Shown here piece after piece: positions 24,143 to 34,758 of a DNA stretch of 64,000 nt. Origin of the DNA: Ailurus styani (taxonomy: Eukaryota > Chordata > Mammalia > Carnivora > Ailuridae); NCBI GenBank assembly GCA_002007465.1, contig LNAC01000686.1, positions 437,089 through 501,088 of the forward strand, read 5' to 3'. How positions within the stretch are numbered: the first letter of the stretch is position 1; every line of letters begins with the position of its first letter. The notes under the pieces were generated by a model. The model searched no databases and was not told the origin of the DNA. It saw only the letters and a program-made list of their open reading frames with translations. The translations under genes were made by a program, and so were the position numbers.

Positions 24143-24240
24143 CTTCAAGACAAGATAAAATAAGGCATGGCCTTCTATGGCATGACCTTCAAGGCAAGGT
24201 AAACTAAGGCATGACCTTCATGGAGTGGCCTTCAAGGCAC
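24143..24240 (+). repeat. Tandem repeat, about 44-bp unit, 2.2 copies
   Basis: Units start at 24143, 24187 and 24230 with CTTCAAGRCAAG, then a shared TAAGGCATG and CCTTC. It lies inside the deleted part of the ERV. Confidence 0.6.
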
Positions 24241-24835
24241 GGTATTTCAGTCCATACAAGGGCACCGATCTAGAATGTGATGGGGAAATGGGAGTGGAGG
24301 GGTGAGGAGTGGAGGGCAGGCCTCCCTCCTACAGTGGCCTATATTGGTGGCAGTGGTCATAGTGATTTTGTTCCAGGGATCCCTCAGGTGGCTTTGACAC
24401 CAGGAACCTCTGACGTATCCCACGTGGAACGCTACCCGGGAGTCAGGGGGATTTCCTAGGTAATGGATCTTTTCTTCAGTTCCCAAAGACTCTCCCTTGG
24501 GGTGCTTTTTAACCCACTGGAAACAATTCCTATTCCAAATATAGGAAAGGCTTGATCTCTTTTAACACTGCATGGCCTCAGTGGAATCAATCAGTTAGTC
24601 TCTTTAGCGGGAAAAGGCAAATGGACCTATGGCACCCATTGCTCGTACCTAGGCCTTCATTGCTCTACTCCAGGACCCCAACCTAAGGGGCTTGCAGAAT
24701 GTGTTTGCCTAAACATGTTTGGCTAGTAAACTCCCTCCTGACATATTGGAGGATAATTATCTAAATAGGCCTCCTCCGAGTAAACCTGGGTTGCTGGAGG
24801 AATCATAGGCCATCCCAGAGAGAGGGGACTCTTGA

Positions 24836-24880
24836 CTCTCTCTTTCTCTCTCTGTCTCTGTCTCTCACTCTCTCACTGTT
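24836..24880 (+). repeat. (TC)n tract
   Basis: Pyrimidine run of CTCTCT/CTGTCT units in the ERV interior. Confidence 0.7.
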
Positions 24881-25432
24881 CTTAATAGATGTGGGGGCTT
24901 CTCCCTTACTCATTTCCTGGGTTAATGGCTATAATTGGAGCCAACTATGGTTAAGTCTACCTCGGGATGGGGACTTAAAGGAATATTCCCCCAGCAGCTG
25001 CTGAAACTCCCTTTGTTTCAGAAAAATTTCCTGTCTTCTCTGGCCTGACACTGCCTATTCCCCCTTGTTGGCAGGAAAACATGGCATTTACTCCTCTGTT
25101 GGAGCAGATAAGCTCTAGAACTGGGAGCCCTTTCTCTGCCTTTTGGCAGCACTTTGCCTATTCTCTCTCCACCTCCCCCTTTTCCTGTTTCTGCCCCACC
25201 TTGGGTGCAGCCTGCATAACTGGCTTCTAGATCATCCTTGGTGCCTCACACACCATGGCTCCTTCTTCCTTCACTGCCAAGGAGCAAAGAAGAGCACCCC
25301 CTGGACCTAACACCACCCACTATAGATTTCCACACCAGTGTCTCAGGTAAAAACTGACAATGGGGAGGATCCATGTGGAGCATAATTAGGTATTTGAACT
25401 AAGTTAACTTTGTCAGTTTCATTAAGATAGAC

Positions 25433-25525
25433 ATGTCTCTGAGCATTGACCCCCTTCTCTCTTTCACAGCAAAGTTTGGAGTAATCTTTCATCCCTAGTA
25501 TAGGGATTGCTGACCATTCCCAGCA
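25433..25525 (+). repeat. 3' LTR remnant (U5 side)
   Basis: Second copy of the LTR-like end, with the same TTGACCCCC start and CCCAGCA end. A purine-rich ATGGGGAGGA at about 25360 may be a polypurine tract. Confidence 0.45.
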
Positions 25526-25990
25526 GTATGAGTCTCCAGACTGAAACCCACCCTCCCCAACACATTCACTCCCAAGACTTTTCACTGGGAATGCTTAAAA
25601 CCCCAGGGATCAAAAGAGGATTCTAATCACTTGAGGAAAAGTATAGAGTGGAACCATTAAAAAAGAATAGGAGTATTTAAATATTGATGAAGGATAGCTG
25701 GAGGGCAGGCTTGTGGGCAGGGATAATGGACCTCTGCCCTGAGAGGAAACCACCCTTAAAAGAATTGTACACAACCCTGGAAGGAACCCTCCACCCTTTC
25801 CCATGTGATGGATGATTGATAAAAACCTGATTGGATGACAGTGCAGGGAGGGTAAATCAGATTAAAGCAGCCAGCTAACAAGCCCACAAAAACCCCTAAA
25901 CTTGGAAACTTGGTGGCAACCCTCTTGGGTCCCCTCCCTCCTCAGGAGTTTTACACTCTATCATTCAATAAACTTTACTTTCATTCAAAA
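25526..25990 (+). repeat. LTR-like segment with poly(A) signal
   Basis: Sequence with LTR style: a CCTCTTGGGTCCCCTCCCTC block, then a TCAATAAACTTTAC poly(A) signal near 25966-25980 and a pyrimidine-rich end. It does not repeat elsewhere in the window and may be a solitary LTR of a second element abutting the first. Confidence 0.4.
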
Positions 25991-26053
25991 AACCTTGCTT
26001 TTCTACCCACCAAAAAATAAAAATAAAAAAAATAATAATAGATGACTTTTATT

Positions 26054-26618
26054 TTATTTATTTATTTTTTTTATCATGGACCAGTCTAAGTTATTTATTT
26101 AAGCCATCTCCTGCCATAAGCAAAGGGATGGAAGATCAGTTTACTGGTCATCGTTTGATACAAATAAGGAAGGTGAGCTTAAGGTCCCATAGATTTTTCT
26201 GGTCCGTGTGCAGAGTCATGGTCCAAAGCAGTGCTGTGGTCCCCACTGGGTGGTGGTCCAGGTTCTCTTTATTCATCTTCATAGCCGGTTGGAAGTGGAT
26301 TCACGTGAGAGTTATGGAATAGAGTATGATTACCATCTCCCCAGGGAAAGGGCTTGGACCTGATGCGGAGATGGGGGTAGGCGACGAACTCGGGTCTCTC
26401 ATGCTCTCCGTGATGCGACTTCAGGAAAACATTCAGCATGCTCACACCCACGCCGGGGAGCGCTACGAAGTAGGTGAGAGCCTTCCACATGCGAGCTGAG
26501 CCCTCCTCGCCGTGGGCGCCGCTCGACATGGACCGCCCCAGCTGTGCCCCGGACCGACCTAGCAGCCCCGACAGCCGGGACATAGCTGCCGCCGCCGCCG
26601 CCATCTTCGACCTGGACC
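26054..26618 (-). mobile_element. Full extent of COX6A1 retrocopy insertion
   Basis: The insertion runs from the 5' UTR end (TGGTCCAGGTCGAAG on the minus strand) to an A/T-rich degenerate poly(A) tail at 26054-26078. A poly(A)-signal-like AAATAAATAA occurs near 26093-26102. Target-site duplications AGATGACTTTTATT lie at 26040-26053 and 26619-26632. The target was an old MIR-like element. Confidence 0.88.
26269..26604 (-). pseudogene. COX6A1: COX6A1 processed retrocopy with intact reading frame
   Basis: Intronless copy of the nuclear gene for cytochrome c oxidase subunit 6A1, an inner-membrane subunit of complex IV. The 111-codon frame is uninterrupted. It has an N-terminal Ala/Arg/Ser-rich presequence ([17 protein letters not shown]), then [15 protein letters not shown], a membrane segment around [17 protein letters not shown], and the conserved C-terminal half with [27 protein letters not shown] and the end [10 protein letters not shown]. 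Only a few substitutions separate it from human COX6A1. Identical 14-bp duplications flank it, and a degraded A-rich tail lies at its 3' side, so it was inserted by L1 retrotransposition. No promoter is apparent. It is a retropseudogene by default and a possible retrogene. Confidence 0.93.
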
Positions 26619-26632
26619 AGATGACTTTTATT

Positions 26633-26780
26633 GAAGTTATTATGTGTCAGGCACTTTTCTAAGGGTTTCACACAAATTAGTTTATCTGGTGATTTTTATT
26701 ATCCCCATTTTAAAGATGAGGAAATAAACCACAGAGAGGTTAGGTAATTTGCCTAAAGTAGCACAGTTTTGTGTTTTTTT
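26633..26780. repeat. MIR fragment
   Basis: AAGATGAGGAAATAAACCAC AGAGAGGTTAGGTAATTTGC core; the target of the COX6A1 retrocopy. Confidence 0.65.
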
Positions 26781-26879
26781 TTTTTTATGGAGCTAATATT
26801 CTGATGCTAGGAAGTATGATTCTAGAGCATGTGCATATAACCATTGTACAGCTATTAATAGTTTGTCGAGATGGAAAGT

Positions 26880-27060
26880 CCTATACATTTATTCAACAAA
26901 TGTTTGAAGTACATACTATGTAAAAAATATTGTGCCAAGTACTATGCCAGGTCATAAGAACATAGAAGTAAAAAAAAAAAATAGTTGTGGTCCCCTGACC
27001 TTTGGAACAGTCAAGTATTAAATGAATAATTAATTACTTGTAGTAAATTATATTAAGTGC
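26880..27060. repeat. L2-like fragment
   Basis: TTTATTCAACAAATGTTTGA followed by a diverged GCCAAGTACTATGCCAGGTC. Confidence 0.5.
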
Positions 27061-27651
27061 TACTAAACATAAGTATGGAGTGCTGTGGAATCTATATAAT
27101 ATAGGCCCTTACCCCTTCAAGGAGATATTGTGAAGATAAATGACTTAATTTTAAAAACTTTCAGAAAAAAACAATTTCTATTTCTTATTTCTGTAATTTC
27201 TTTTTCCCCCTTCCTACTAAATGTTTCTCTATCTTTTCCTTTGTCTTCTTTGCTCCTCTTCTAATTTTCATCCCATCAATGACCTAAATCTGGTTTCTTG
27301 TAGGTTAAGCCTTCTTAACACACTTGCCATCTGTTCTCCTTCTGGCTCTGAAGCACAAGATTTTATCCTCCAGTAATTTTTCATTAGGCTAATCTTTATA
27401 CAGCTTACAGAGTGTTTTTTAGTTGACAAGCCTTACATTTCACCACTAGTACTTATTTTACTATTATGGTAGAAATTGACCTTTTGAGCACACATCTAAA
27501 TGTTATAAAAATACTATGTGAACTGGTTCAGAGCCTTTCAAATATAAAATTATATTTTATGTAGTAATTATATTTCACATGACTGACCATTATAAAGTTT
27601 ACCCAGGTATTTGAAATTTTTTTATTTTTATTTATTTTTATTTATTTTTTT

Positions 27652-27848
27652 ATTTTTTTAAGATTTTATTTATTTATTTGACACACAGAGAGAGATCACA
27701 AGTAGGCAGAGAGGAAGGCAGAGAGAGAGAGGAGGAAGCAGGCTCCCTGCGGAGCAGGGAGCCCGATGCGGGCCTCGATCCCAGGATCCTGAGATCATGA
27801 CCTGAGCCGAAGGCAGAGGCTTTAACCCACTGAGCCACCCAGGCGCCC
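27652..27848 (-). mobile_element. CAN-SINE, young type
   Basis: Reverse copy in a T/A-rich flank; flanks resemble TTATTTTTATTTTT. Confidence 0.9.
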
Positions 27849-28627
27849 TTATTTTTATTTTTGAAGATTGTATTTATTTATTTGTTCAGAGAGAACAAAT
27901 TTCAGGATTATTTGTTCCATTTCTTTGAAAAAAGTCAATGGTATTTTGATAGGGATTGCATTAAATGTGTAGATAGCTCTAGGTAGCATAGACATTTTCA
28001 CAATATTTGTTCTTCCAATCCATGAGCACGGAACGTTTTTCCATTTCTTTGTGTTTTCTTCAATTTCTTTTGTGAGTACTCTATAGTTTTCTGAGTATAG
28101 TTTTACAGATTCTTTGCCTCTTTGGCTAGATGTATTCCTAGGTATCTTACGGTTTTGGGTACAATTGTAAATGGGATCGACTCCTTAATTTCTCTTCCTA
28201 TTGCCTTGTTGTTGGTGTATAGAAATCCAATTGATTTCTGTGCATTGATTTTATAACCTGACACTTTACTGAATTCCTGTATGAGTTCTAGCAGTTTCAG
28301 GGTGGAGCCTTTTGGGTTTTCCACATAAAGTATCATATTATCTGCAAAGAGTGAGAGTTTGACGACTTCTTTGCCTATTCAGATGCCTTTTATTTCTTTT
28401 TGTTGTCTGATTGGTGAGGCTAGGACTTCTAGTACTATGTTGAATAGTAGTGGTAATAGTAGATATCCCTGCCGTGTTCCTGACCTTAGCGGGGAAGCTC
28501 TCAGTTTTTCCCCATTGAGAATGATATTCACTGTGGGTTTTTCATTGATGATTTTTATGATATTGAGGTATGTACCCTCTATCCCTACACTGTGAAGAGT
28601 TGTTTCTTTGTTGTTGTTTTTTGGTTT

Positions 28628-28818
28628 TTTTTTTTAAGATTTTATTTATTTGAGAGAGAGAGAGAGAGTGAGAGAGAGCATGAGAAGGGAGAAGGTCAGA
28701 GGGAGAAGCAGACTCCCCATGGAGCTGGGAGGCTGACGTGGGACTGGATCCTGGGACTCCGGGATCATGACCTGAACCGAAGGCAGTCACTTAACCAACT
28801 GAGCCACCAAGGTGCCCT
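28628..28818 (-). mobile_element. CAN-SINE, older type, in L1
   Basis: Flanks TGTGAAGAGTTGTTTC / TGTGAAGAGTTTTAAT. Confidence 0.85.
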
Positions 28819-29208
28819 GTGAAGAGTTTTAATCAAGAAAGGATGCTGTACTTTATCAAATGCTTTTTCTGCATCTCTTGAGAGTATCATATGGTTCTTG
28901 TTCTTTCTTTTATTAATGTATTGTGTCACATCGATTGATTTGCGGATGCTGAACCAACCTTGCAGCCCAGGAATAAATCCCAGTTGGTCATGGTGAATAA
29001 TCCTTTTAATGTACTGTTGGATCCTATTGGCTAGTATTTTGGTGAGAATTTTTGCATCTATGTTCATCAGGGATATTGGTCTGTAATTCTCCTTTTTGAC
29101 GGGACCTTTGTCTGTGTTTGGGATGAAGGTAATGCTGGCCTCATAAAATGAGTTTGGAAGTTGTCCTTCCATTTCTATTTTCAGAACAGTTTCAGGAGAA
29201 TAGGTATT

Positions 29209-29389
29209 CTTTTTTTTTTAAAGATTTTATTTATTTATTCGAGAGAGAAAGAGAGAGCATGAGAGGGGAGAAAGTCAGAGGGAGAAGCAGACGCCCCATG
29301 GAGCTGGGAGCCCAATGAAGGACTCAATCCTGAGACTCCGGGACTGAGCCCAAGGCAGTCACTTAACCAACTGAGCCACCCAGGCACCC
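29209..29389 (-). mobile_element. CAN-SINE, older type, in L1
   Basis: Lacks the ATCATGACC part near the head. Confidence 0.85.
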
Positions 29390-29471
29390 AGTATTAATTC
29401 TTCTTTAAATGTTTGGTATAATTCCCCTGGGAAGCAGTCAGGCCCTGGGCTCTTGTTTGTTGGGAGATTTT

Positions 29472-29659
29472 TTTCTAAGATTTTATTTATTTATTTGACA
29501 GAGAGATATCACAAGTAGGCAGAGAGGCAGACAGAGGGAGAGGGGGAAGCAGGCTCCCTGCTGAGCAGAGAGCCCGATGCGGGACTCGATCCCAGGACCC
29601 AGAGATCATGACCTGAGCCGAAGGCAGAGGCTTAACCCACTGAGCCCCCCAGGTCCCCC
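29472..29659 (-). mobile_element. CAN-SINE, young type, in L1
   Basis: Flanks TTGGGAGATTTTT / TTAGGAGATTTTT. Confidence 0.88.
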
Positions 29660-30220
29660 TGTTAGGAGATTTTTGATTACTGCTTCAATCTCCTTGCTGG
29701 TTATGGGTCTGTTCAAGTTTTCTATTTCTCCTGGTTCAGTTTTGGTAGTTTTTACGTCTCTAGGAATGGATCCGTTTCTTCCAGATTTTCAAATTTGCTG
29801 GTGTATAGTTGCTCATAAGATGTTCTTATCATTGTGTTTCTTTGGTGTTAGTTGTGATCTCTCCTCTATCATTCATGATTTTATTAATTTGGGTCATTTT
29901 TCTTTTTGCTAAGCCTTGCCAGGGTTTTATTAATCTTATTAATTCTTTCACAGAACCAGCTCCTAGTTTCATTGATCTGTCCTACTGTTCTTTTGGTTTC
30001 TATTTCATTGATTTCTGCTCTGATCTTTATTATTTTTCTTCTCTTACTGGGTTTAGGTCTTATTTGCGGTTTATTCTCCAGCTCCTTTAGGTATAGGGTT
30101 AGGTTGTGTATTTGAGACCTTTCTTATTTCTTGAGAAAGGCTTATGTTGCTATATACTTTCCTCCTAGGACCACCTTTGCTGCATCCCAAAGATTTTGAA
30201 CAGCTGTGTTTTCATTTTCT

Positions 30221-30419
30221 TTTTTTTTTTTAAGATTTTATTTATTTAATTGACAGAGAGAGAGAGATTACAAGTAGGCAGAGAGGCAGTTACAGAGAGA
30301 GGGGGAAGCAGGCTCCCTGCCAAGCAGAGAGCCCGATGTGAGCCTCGATCCCAGGACCCTGAGGTCATGACCCGAGCTGAAGGCAGAGGCTTTAACCCAC
30401 TGAGCCACTCAGGCGCCCT
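30221..30419 (-). mobile_element. CAN-SINE, young type, at an L1 deletion junction
   Basis: L1 sequence on its two sides is not contiguous: ORF2 on the left, ORF1 on the right. Confidence 0.88.
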
Positions 30420-31061
30420 GTAGGTTACCTCTTGTCCTGAGCTGCTTTCAGGATTTTTTCTTTGTCTCTGAGACTTGTAAGTTTTACTGTTAGATGACAG
30501 GGTGTTGACCTATTTTTATTGATTTTTGAGGAGGGGTTCTCTGTGCCTCCTGGATTTTGATGCTTGTTTTCTTCCCTAAATTAGGGAAATTCTCTGCTAT
30601 AATTTGCTCCAATATATATTCTGCCCCCCTCTCTTTCTTCTTCTTCTGGGATCCCAATTCTAATATTGTTTCATCTTATGTTACCACTTATCTCTTGAAT
30701 TCTCCCCTCGTGTTCCAGTAGTTGTTTATCTCTCTTTTGCTCAGCTTCTTTATTCTCCATCATTTGGTCTTCTATATCACTAATTCTTTCTTCTGCCTCA
30801 TTTATCCTAGCTGTAAGAGCCTCCGTTTTTTATTGTACCTTGTTAATAGCTTTTTTGATTTCAACTTGGTTAGATTTTAGTTCTTTTATTTTTCCAGAGA
30901 GGGATTTTATTTCTCCAGAAGGGGGTTCTCTAGTATCCTCTATGCTTTTTTCAAGCCCAGCTAGCATCTTTATAATCATCATTCTGAACTCTAGTTCTGA
31001 CATCTTACTAACAATGTCTGTTTTGATTAGGTCCCCAACAGTTGGTACTGCCTCTTGTTCT

Positions 31062-31269
31062 GTTTTTTTTTTTAAAGATTTTTATTTATTTATTTATTTG
31101 ACAGCAAGAGAGAGATCACAAGTAGGCAGAGAGGCAGGCAGAGAGAGAGAGGAGGAAGCAGGCTCCCTGCTGGGCAAGGAGTCCGATGCAGGCCTCGATC
31201 CCAGGACCCTGAGATCATGACCTGAGCCGAAGGCAGAGGCTTTAACCCACTGAGCCACCCAGGCGCCCT
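31062..31269 (-). mobile_element. CAN-SINE, young type, in L1 ORF1
   Basis: Duplication TCTTGTTCTGTTTTTTT on both sides. Confidence 0.9.
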
Positions 31270-31639
31270 CTTGTTCTGTTTTTTTGAGGTAAGTTTTTCC
31301 ACCTTGTCATTTTGTCCAGGGAAGAATAGATGAATGAGAGAACAAAATGCTAAAAGGGTAACAACCACCCCAGATAAATATACACTAACCAAATCAGAAG
31401 AGACCTTCCAGAAACTGGTCACTTTTTTGTTCATAGAATTGCTCTATTTTCTCTTTGATTTCCTGTTGAGTTTATAGGTGTTCAGAATGGTTTGATAACT
31501 ATCTAGCTGAATTCCTTGGAGCAGATGGAATTTAGGTCTCCTACTCGTCTGCTATCTTGCTCCTCCTCTTGGGAGAAAATATTTGCAAATGACTTATCAG
31601 ATAAAGGGCTAGTATCCAAAATCTATAAGGAACTTATCA

Positions 31640-31842
31640 GGGCGCCTGGGTGGCTCAGTGGGTTAAAGCCTCTGCCTTCGGCTCAGGTCATGATCTCAGG
31701 GTCCTGGGATCGAGGCCCACATCAGGCTCGCTGCTCAGCGGGGAGCCTGCTTCCTCCTCTCTCTCTGCCTGCTTCTCTGCCTACTTGTGATCTGATCTCT
31801 CTCTCTGTGTCAAATAAATAAATAAAATCTTAAAAAAAAAAA
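31640..31842 (+). mobile_element. CAN-SINE, young type, in L1
   Basis: Duplication GAACTTATCA on both sides. Confidence 0.92.
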
Positions 31843-32176
31843 AGAACTTATCAAACTCAACACCCAAAGAACAAATAATCCCATCAAGAAATGGGCAGAA
31901 GATATGAACAGACATTTCTGCAAAGAAGACATCCACATGGCCAACAGACCCATGAAAACATGCTCAACATCACTGAGCATCAGGGAAATACAAATCAAAA
32001 CCACAGTGAGATACCACCTCACACCAGTTAGAATGGCTCAAATTAACCAGGCAGGAAATGACAGGTGTTGGCGAGGATGTGGAGAAAGGGGAACCCTCCT
32101 GTACTGTTGGTGGGAATGCAAGCTGATGCAGCCACTCTGGAAAACAGTATGGAGGTTCCTCAAAAAGTTGAAAATA

Positions 32177-32362
32177 GGGGCACCTGTGTGGCTCAGTCGT
32201 TAAGCTTCCGCCTTCAGCTCAGGTCATGATTCCAGGGCCCTGGGATCAAGCCCCGCATTGGGCTCCCTGCTCAGTGGGGAGTCTTCTCCCTCTCCCTCTG
32301 CCTGCTGCTCCCCCTGCTTGTCCTCTCTGTCTATCAAATAAATAAATAAAATCTTAAAAAAG
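32177..32362 (+). mobile_element. CAN-SINE, older type, in L1
   Basis: Flanks AAAAGTTGAAAATAG / AAAAGTTTAAAATAG. Confidence 0.9.
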
Positions 32363-33335
32363 AAAAGTTTAAAATAGAGCTACCCTATGACCCAGCAATT
32401 GCACTACTAGGTATTTACCCTAACAATAAAAATGTGATCTGAAGGGGCAAGTGCACCCAAATGTTTATGGCAGCAATGTCCACAATAGTCAAACTATGGA
32501 AAGAGCCTAGATATCCATCAACAGATGATTGGATAAAGAAGATGTGGTGTGTGCAGCCATCAAAAAACCCCAAAATCTTGCCATTTGTAACAACATGGAT
32601 GGAACTAGAGGGCATTATGCTAAGTGAAATAAGTCAATCAGAGAAGGTCAGTTATCGTATCTCCCTGATACAAGGAACTTGAGAAACAAGGGGGAGGATC
32701 ATAGGGGAAGGGAGGGAAAAACGAAATAAGATAAAACCAGAGAGGAATAGAAACCATAAGAGATTCAGGAAACAAACTGAGGGTTACTGGAGGGGAGACA
32801 GAGGGAGGGATGGAGTGGCTGGATGATGGACATTGGGGAGGGTATGTGCTTTGGTGAGCTGATGAATCACAGACCTGTACCCCTGAAACAAATAATACAT
32901 TACATGTTTAAAAAAATTGTTGAAGGAAATTGAAAATGACACAAAGAAATGGAAAGACATTCCATGGTCATGGATTGGAAGAACAAATATTGTCAAAATG
33001 TATACTACCCAAAGCAATCTACAGATTTAATACAATCCCTATGTTAATACCACCAGCATCATTCACAGAGCTAGAACAGGCAGTCCTAAAATGTGTATGG
33101 AACCACAAAAGAGCCCAAATAGCCAAAGCAATCTTGAAAAAGAAAAAACTGGAAGTATCACAATTGTGACTTAAAGTTGTGTTATAAAGCTGTAGTAATC
33201 AAAACAGTATGGTATCGGCACAAAATTAGACATGTAGATCAATGGAACAGAATAGCCCACAAATAAACCCATACTTATAGGGTCAATTAATATTTGAGAA
33301 GGGAGGCAAGAAATGCAATGAGAAAGACAGTCTCA

Positions 33336-33531
33336 GGGGCGCCTGGGTGGCTCATGGGTTAAACCTCTGCCTTCAGCTCGGGTCATGATCTCTGGGTCCT
33401 GGGATTGAGGCCTGAATCGGGCTCTCTGCTCAGCAGGGAGCCTGCTTCCCCCTCTCCCTCTGCCTGCCTCTCTGCCTACTTGTGCTCTCTCTCTCTCTGT
33501 CAAATAAATAAATCAAATCTTTAAAAAAAAA
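33336..33531 (+). mobile_element. CAN-SINE, young type, in L1
   Basis: Flanks AGTCTC on both sides; AATAAATCAAATC in the tail. Confidence 0.88.
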
Positions 33532-33837
33532 AGTCTCTTCAACAAATGGTGTTGGAAAAAATGGACTTCAACATGCAAAAGAATGAAACTGGACCACTTT
33601 CTTACACCATACATAAAAATAAACACAAAATGGATGAAAGACCTAAATGTGATACCTGGAATCATAAAAATCCTAGAGGAGGACACAGGCAGTAACCTCT
33701 TTGACGTTGGCTCTAGCAATTTCTTTCTAGATATGTCTCCTGGTACAAGGGAAACAGAAGCAAAAATAAACTGTTGGGACTACATCAAAACAAAAACTTC
33801 TGCACAGCAAAGAAAACAAGTAAAAAAACCTAAAAGG

Positions 33838-34050
33838 TGGGTGCCTGGGTGGCTCAGTGGGTTAAAGCCGCTGCCTTCGGCTCAGGTCATGATCCCAGGG
33901 TCCTGGGATCGAGGCCCACATCGGGCTCTCTGCTCAGCGGGGAGCCTGCTTCCTCCTCTCTCCTCTCTCTCTGCCTGCCTCTCTGCCTACTTGTAATCTC
34001 TCTCTCTGTGTCAAATGAATAAATAAAAAATCTTTAAAAAAAAAAAAACT
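33838..34050 (+). mobile_element. CAN-SINE, young type, in L1
   Basis: Flanks CTAAAAGG on both sides; same GAATAAATAAAA tail as the copy at 20184. Confidence 0.88.
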
Positions 34051-34329
34051 AAAAGGCAACTGACAGAATGGGAGAAGATATTTGCAGATGACATATTCAG
34101 TACAATATTAGTACCCAAAATACATAAACAACTTACACAACTCAATACCAAAGAAAACAAAAACAAAAACAAAAAAAACCAAATAATCCAATTTAAAAAT
34201 AGGCAAAAGTCCCTTCCCTTTTATTTGTGTCCTTGAAATCAAAAGAAAGCCTATTAAGCTTGTCTGAGAAGGTTCCCAATAACTGAATCAAGTATCAATT
34301 TTCAAATTTAAATTTAATGTTTAAGTAAT

Positions 34330-34418
34330 CTCTACACTTAATGTCGGGCTTGGACTCACGATCCCCATTCTGAGATCAAGCGTCTCATGGTCCTGACTGA
34401 GCCAGGCAGGTGTCCCTC
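34330..34418 (-). mobile_element. Very old SINE fragment
   Basis: GGGCTTGGACTCACGATCCC ... CTGAGCCAGGCAGGTGTCCC. Confidence 0.5.
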
Positions 34419-34579
34419 AAATTTAATATAAAGTAAATAAACCTAAAACTGATCTATGGTAATGGCCACCTTAGTCAGTGAAGTTACTAAAAAAACAAAC
34501 AAACATGGTATTTTACTCCTGAAATGGCCATGTATAGAATATACCTCATTAAAGTTGTTTTTTGAAACTGAAAGGAAAA

Positions 34580-34758
34580 GGGGAGCCTAGGTGGCTCAGT
34601 TGGTTAAGCCTCTGTCTTCGGCTCAGGTCATGAACCCAGGGTCCTGGGATTGAGCCCTGTGTCAGGCTCTCTGCTCAATAGGAAGCCTCTTCTCCCTCTG
34701 CTACTTGCCCTGCTTGTGTTTTCTCTCTTTGTCAAATAAATAAAGTCTTTAAAAAAAA
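34580..34758 (+). mobile_element. CAN-SINE, older type
   Basis: Duplication TGAAACTGAAAGGAAAA on both sides. Confidence 0.9.

Larger units (their letters stand above)
23003..25525 (+). mobile_element. Degraded endogenous retrovirus (partial LTRs, primer-binding site, gag)
   Basis: Two related segments (23003-23099 and 25433-25525) both end in TTCCCAGCA and look like the U5 ends of paired LTRs. The first is followed, after two bases, by TGGTGACCCCGCCATGAC (23102-23119), a primer-binding-site-like sequence matching the tRNA-Trp 3' end at about 15 of 18 positions. A gag-like frame follows. The interior between 24.0 and 25.3 kb is short and has lost recognisable protease, polymerase and most of envelope. 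So this is an internally deleted, mutated provirus. The LTR left ends cannot be fixed by eye. Confidence 0.6.
27880..31567 (-). mobile_element. L1 retrotransposon, 5' end through ORF1 and part of ORF2 (inverted segment)
   Basis: Minus-strand L1. Its 5' end lies at about 31567, where the minus strand reads GAGCAAGATAGCAGACGAGT, the carnivore L1 leader. ORF1 coiled-coil sequence occupies 30.42-31.06 kb, with stops. ORF2 reverse-transcriptase sequence lies at 27.9-30.2 kb (e.g. [20 protein letters not shown] around 29.0 kb and SGYKINAQKS around 28.2 kb). The catalytic region is degenerate and the endonuclease part is missing. It is interrupted by SINEs at 28628, 29209, 29472, 30221 and 31062. 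Confidence 0.8.
31568..32911 (+). mobile_element. L1 retrotransposon 3' segment (ORF2 end and 3' UTR)
   Basis: Plus-strand L1 beginning at GGGAGAAAATATTTGCAAAT, running through the ORF2 C-terminus (about 31.6-32.7 kb) and the 3' UTR to an A-rich end after AATAATACATTACATG. It abuts the inverted 5' segment head to head. SINEs are inserted at 31640 and 32177. Confidence 0.8.
32912..34205 (+). mobile_element. Second plus-strand L1 fragment (ORF2)
   Basis: L1 ORF2 sequence from about 32912, where the first L1 ends. Recognisable blocks are [24 protein letters not shown] at about 33.0 kb and KMKLDHFLTPYIKINTKWMK-like at about 33.6 kb. SINEs at 33336 and 33838 split it. It has frameshifts and no 3' end. 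Confidence 0.75.

Noticed and set aside
24143..24240. CRISPR-like direct repeats
   Set aside because: Two contiguous 44-bp units without spacers in a vertebrate ERV; a plain tandem repeat.
26399..26671. Second frame over the COX6A1 retrocopy
   Set aside because: Out-of-frame shadow; the true COX6A1 frame is 26269-26604.
28103..29172. Reverse-transcriptase-like frames
   Set aside because: Not a host gene: L1 ORF2 with stops, frameshifts and SINE insertions.
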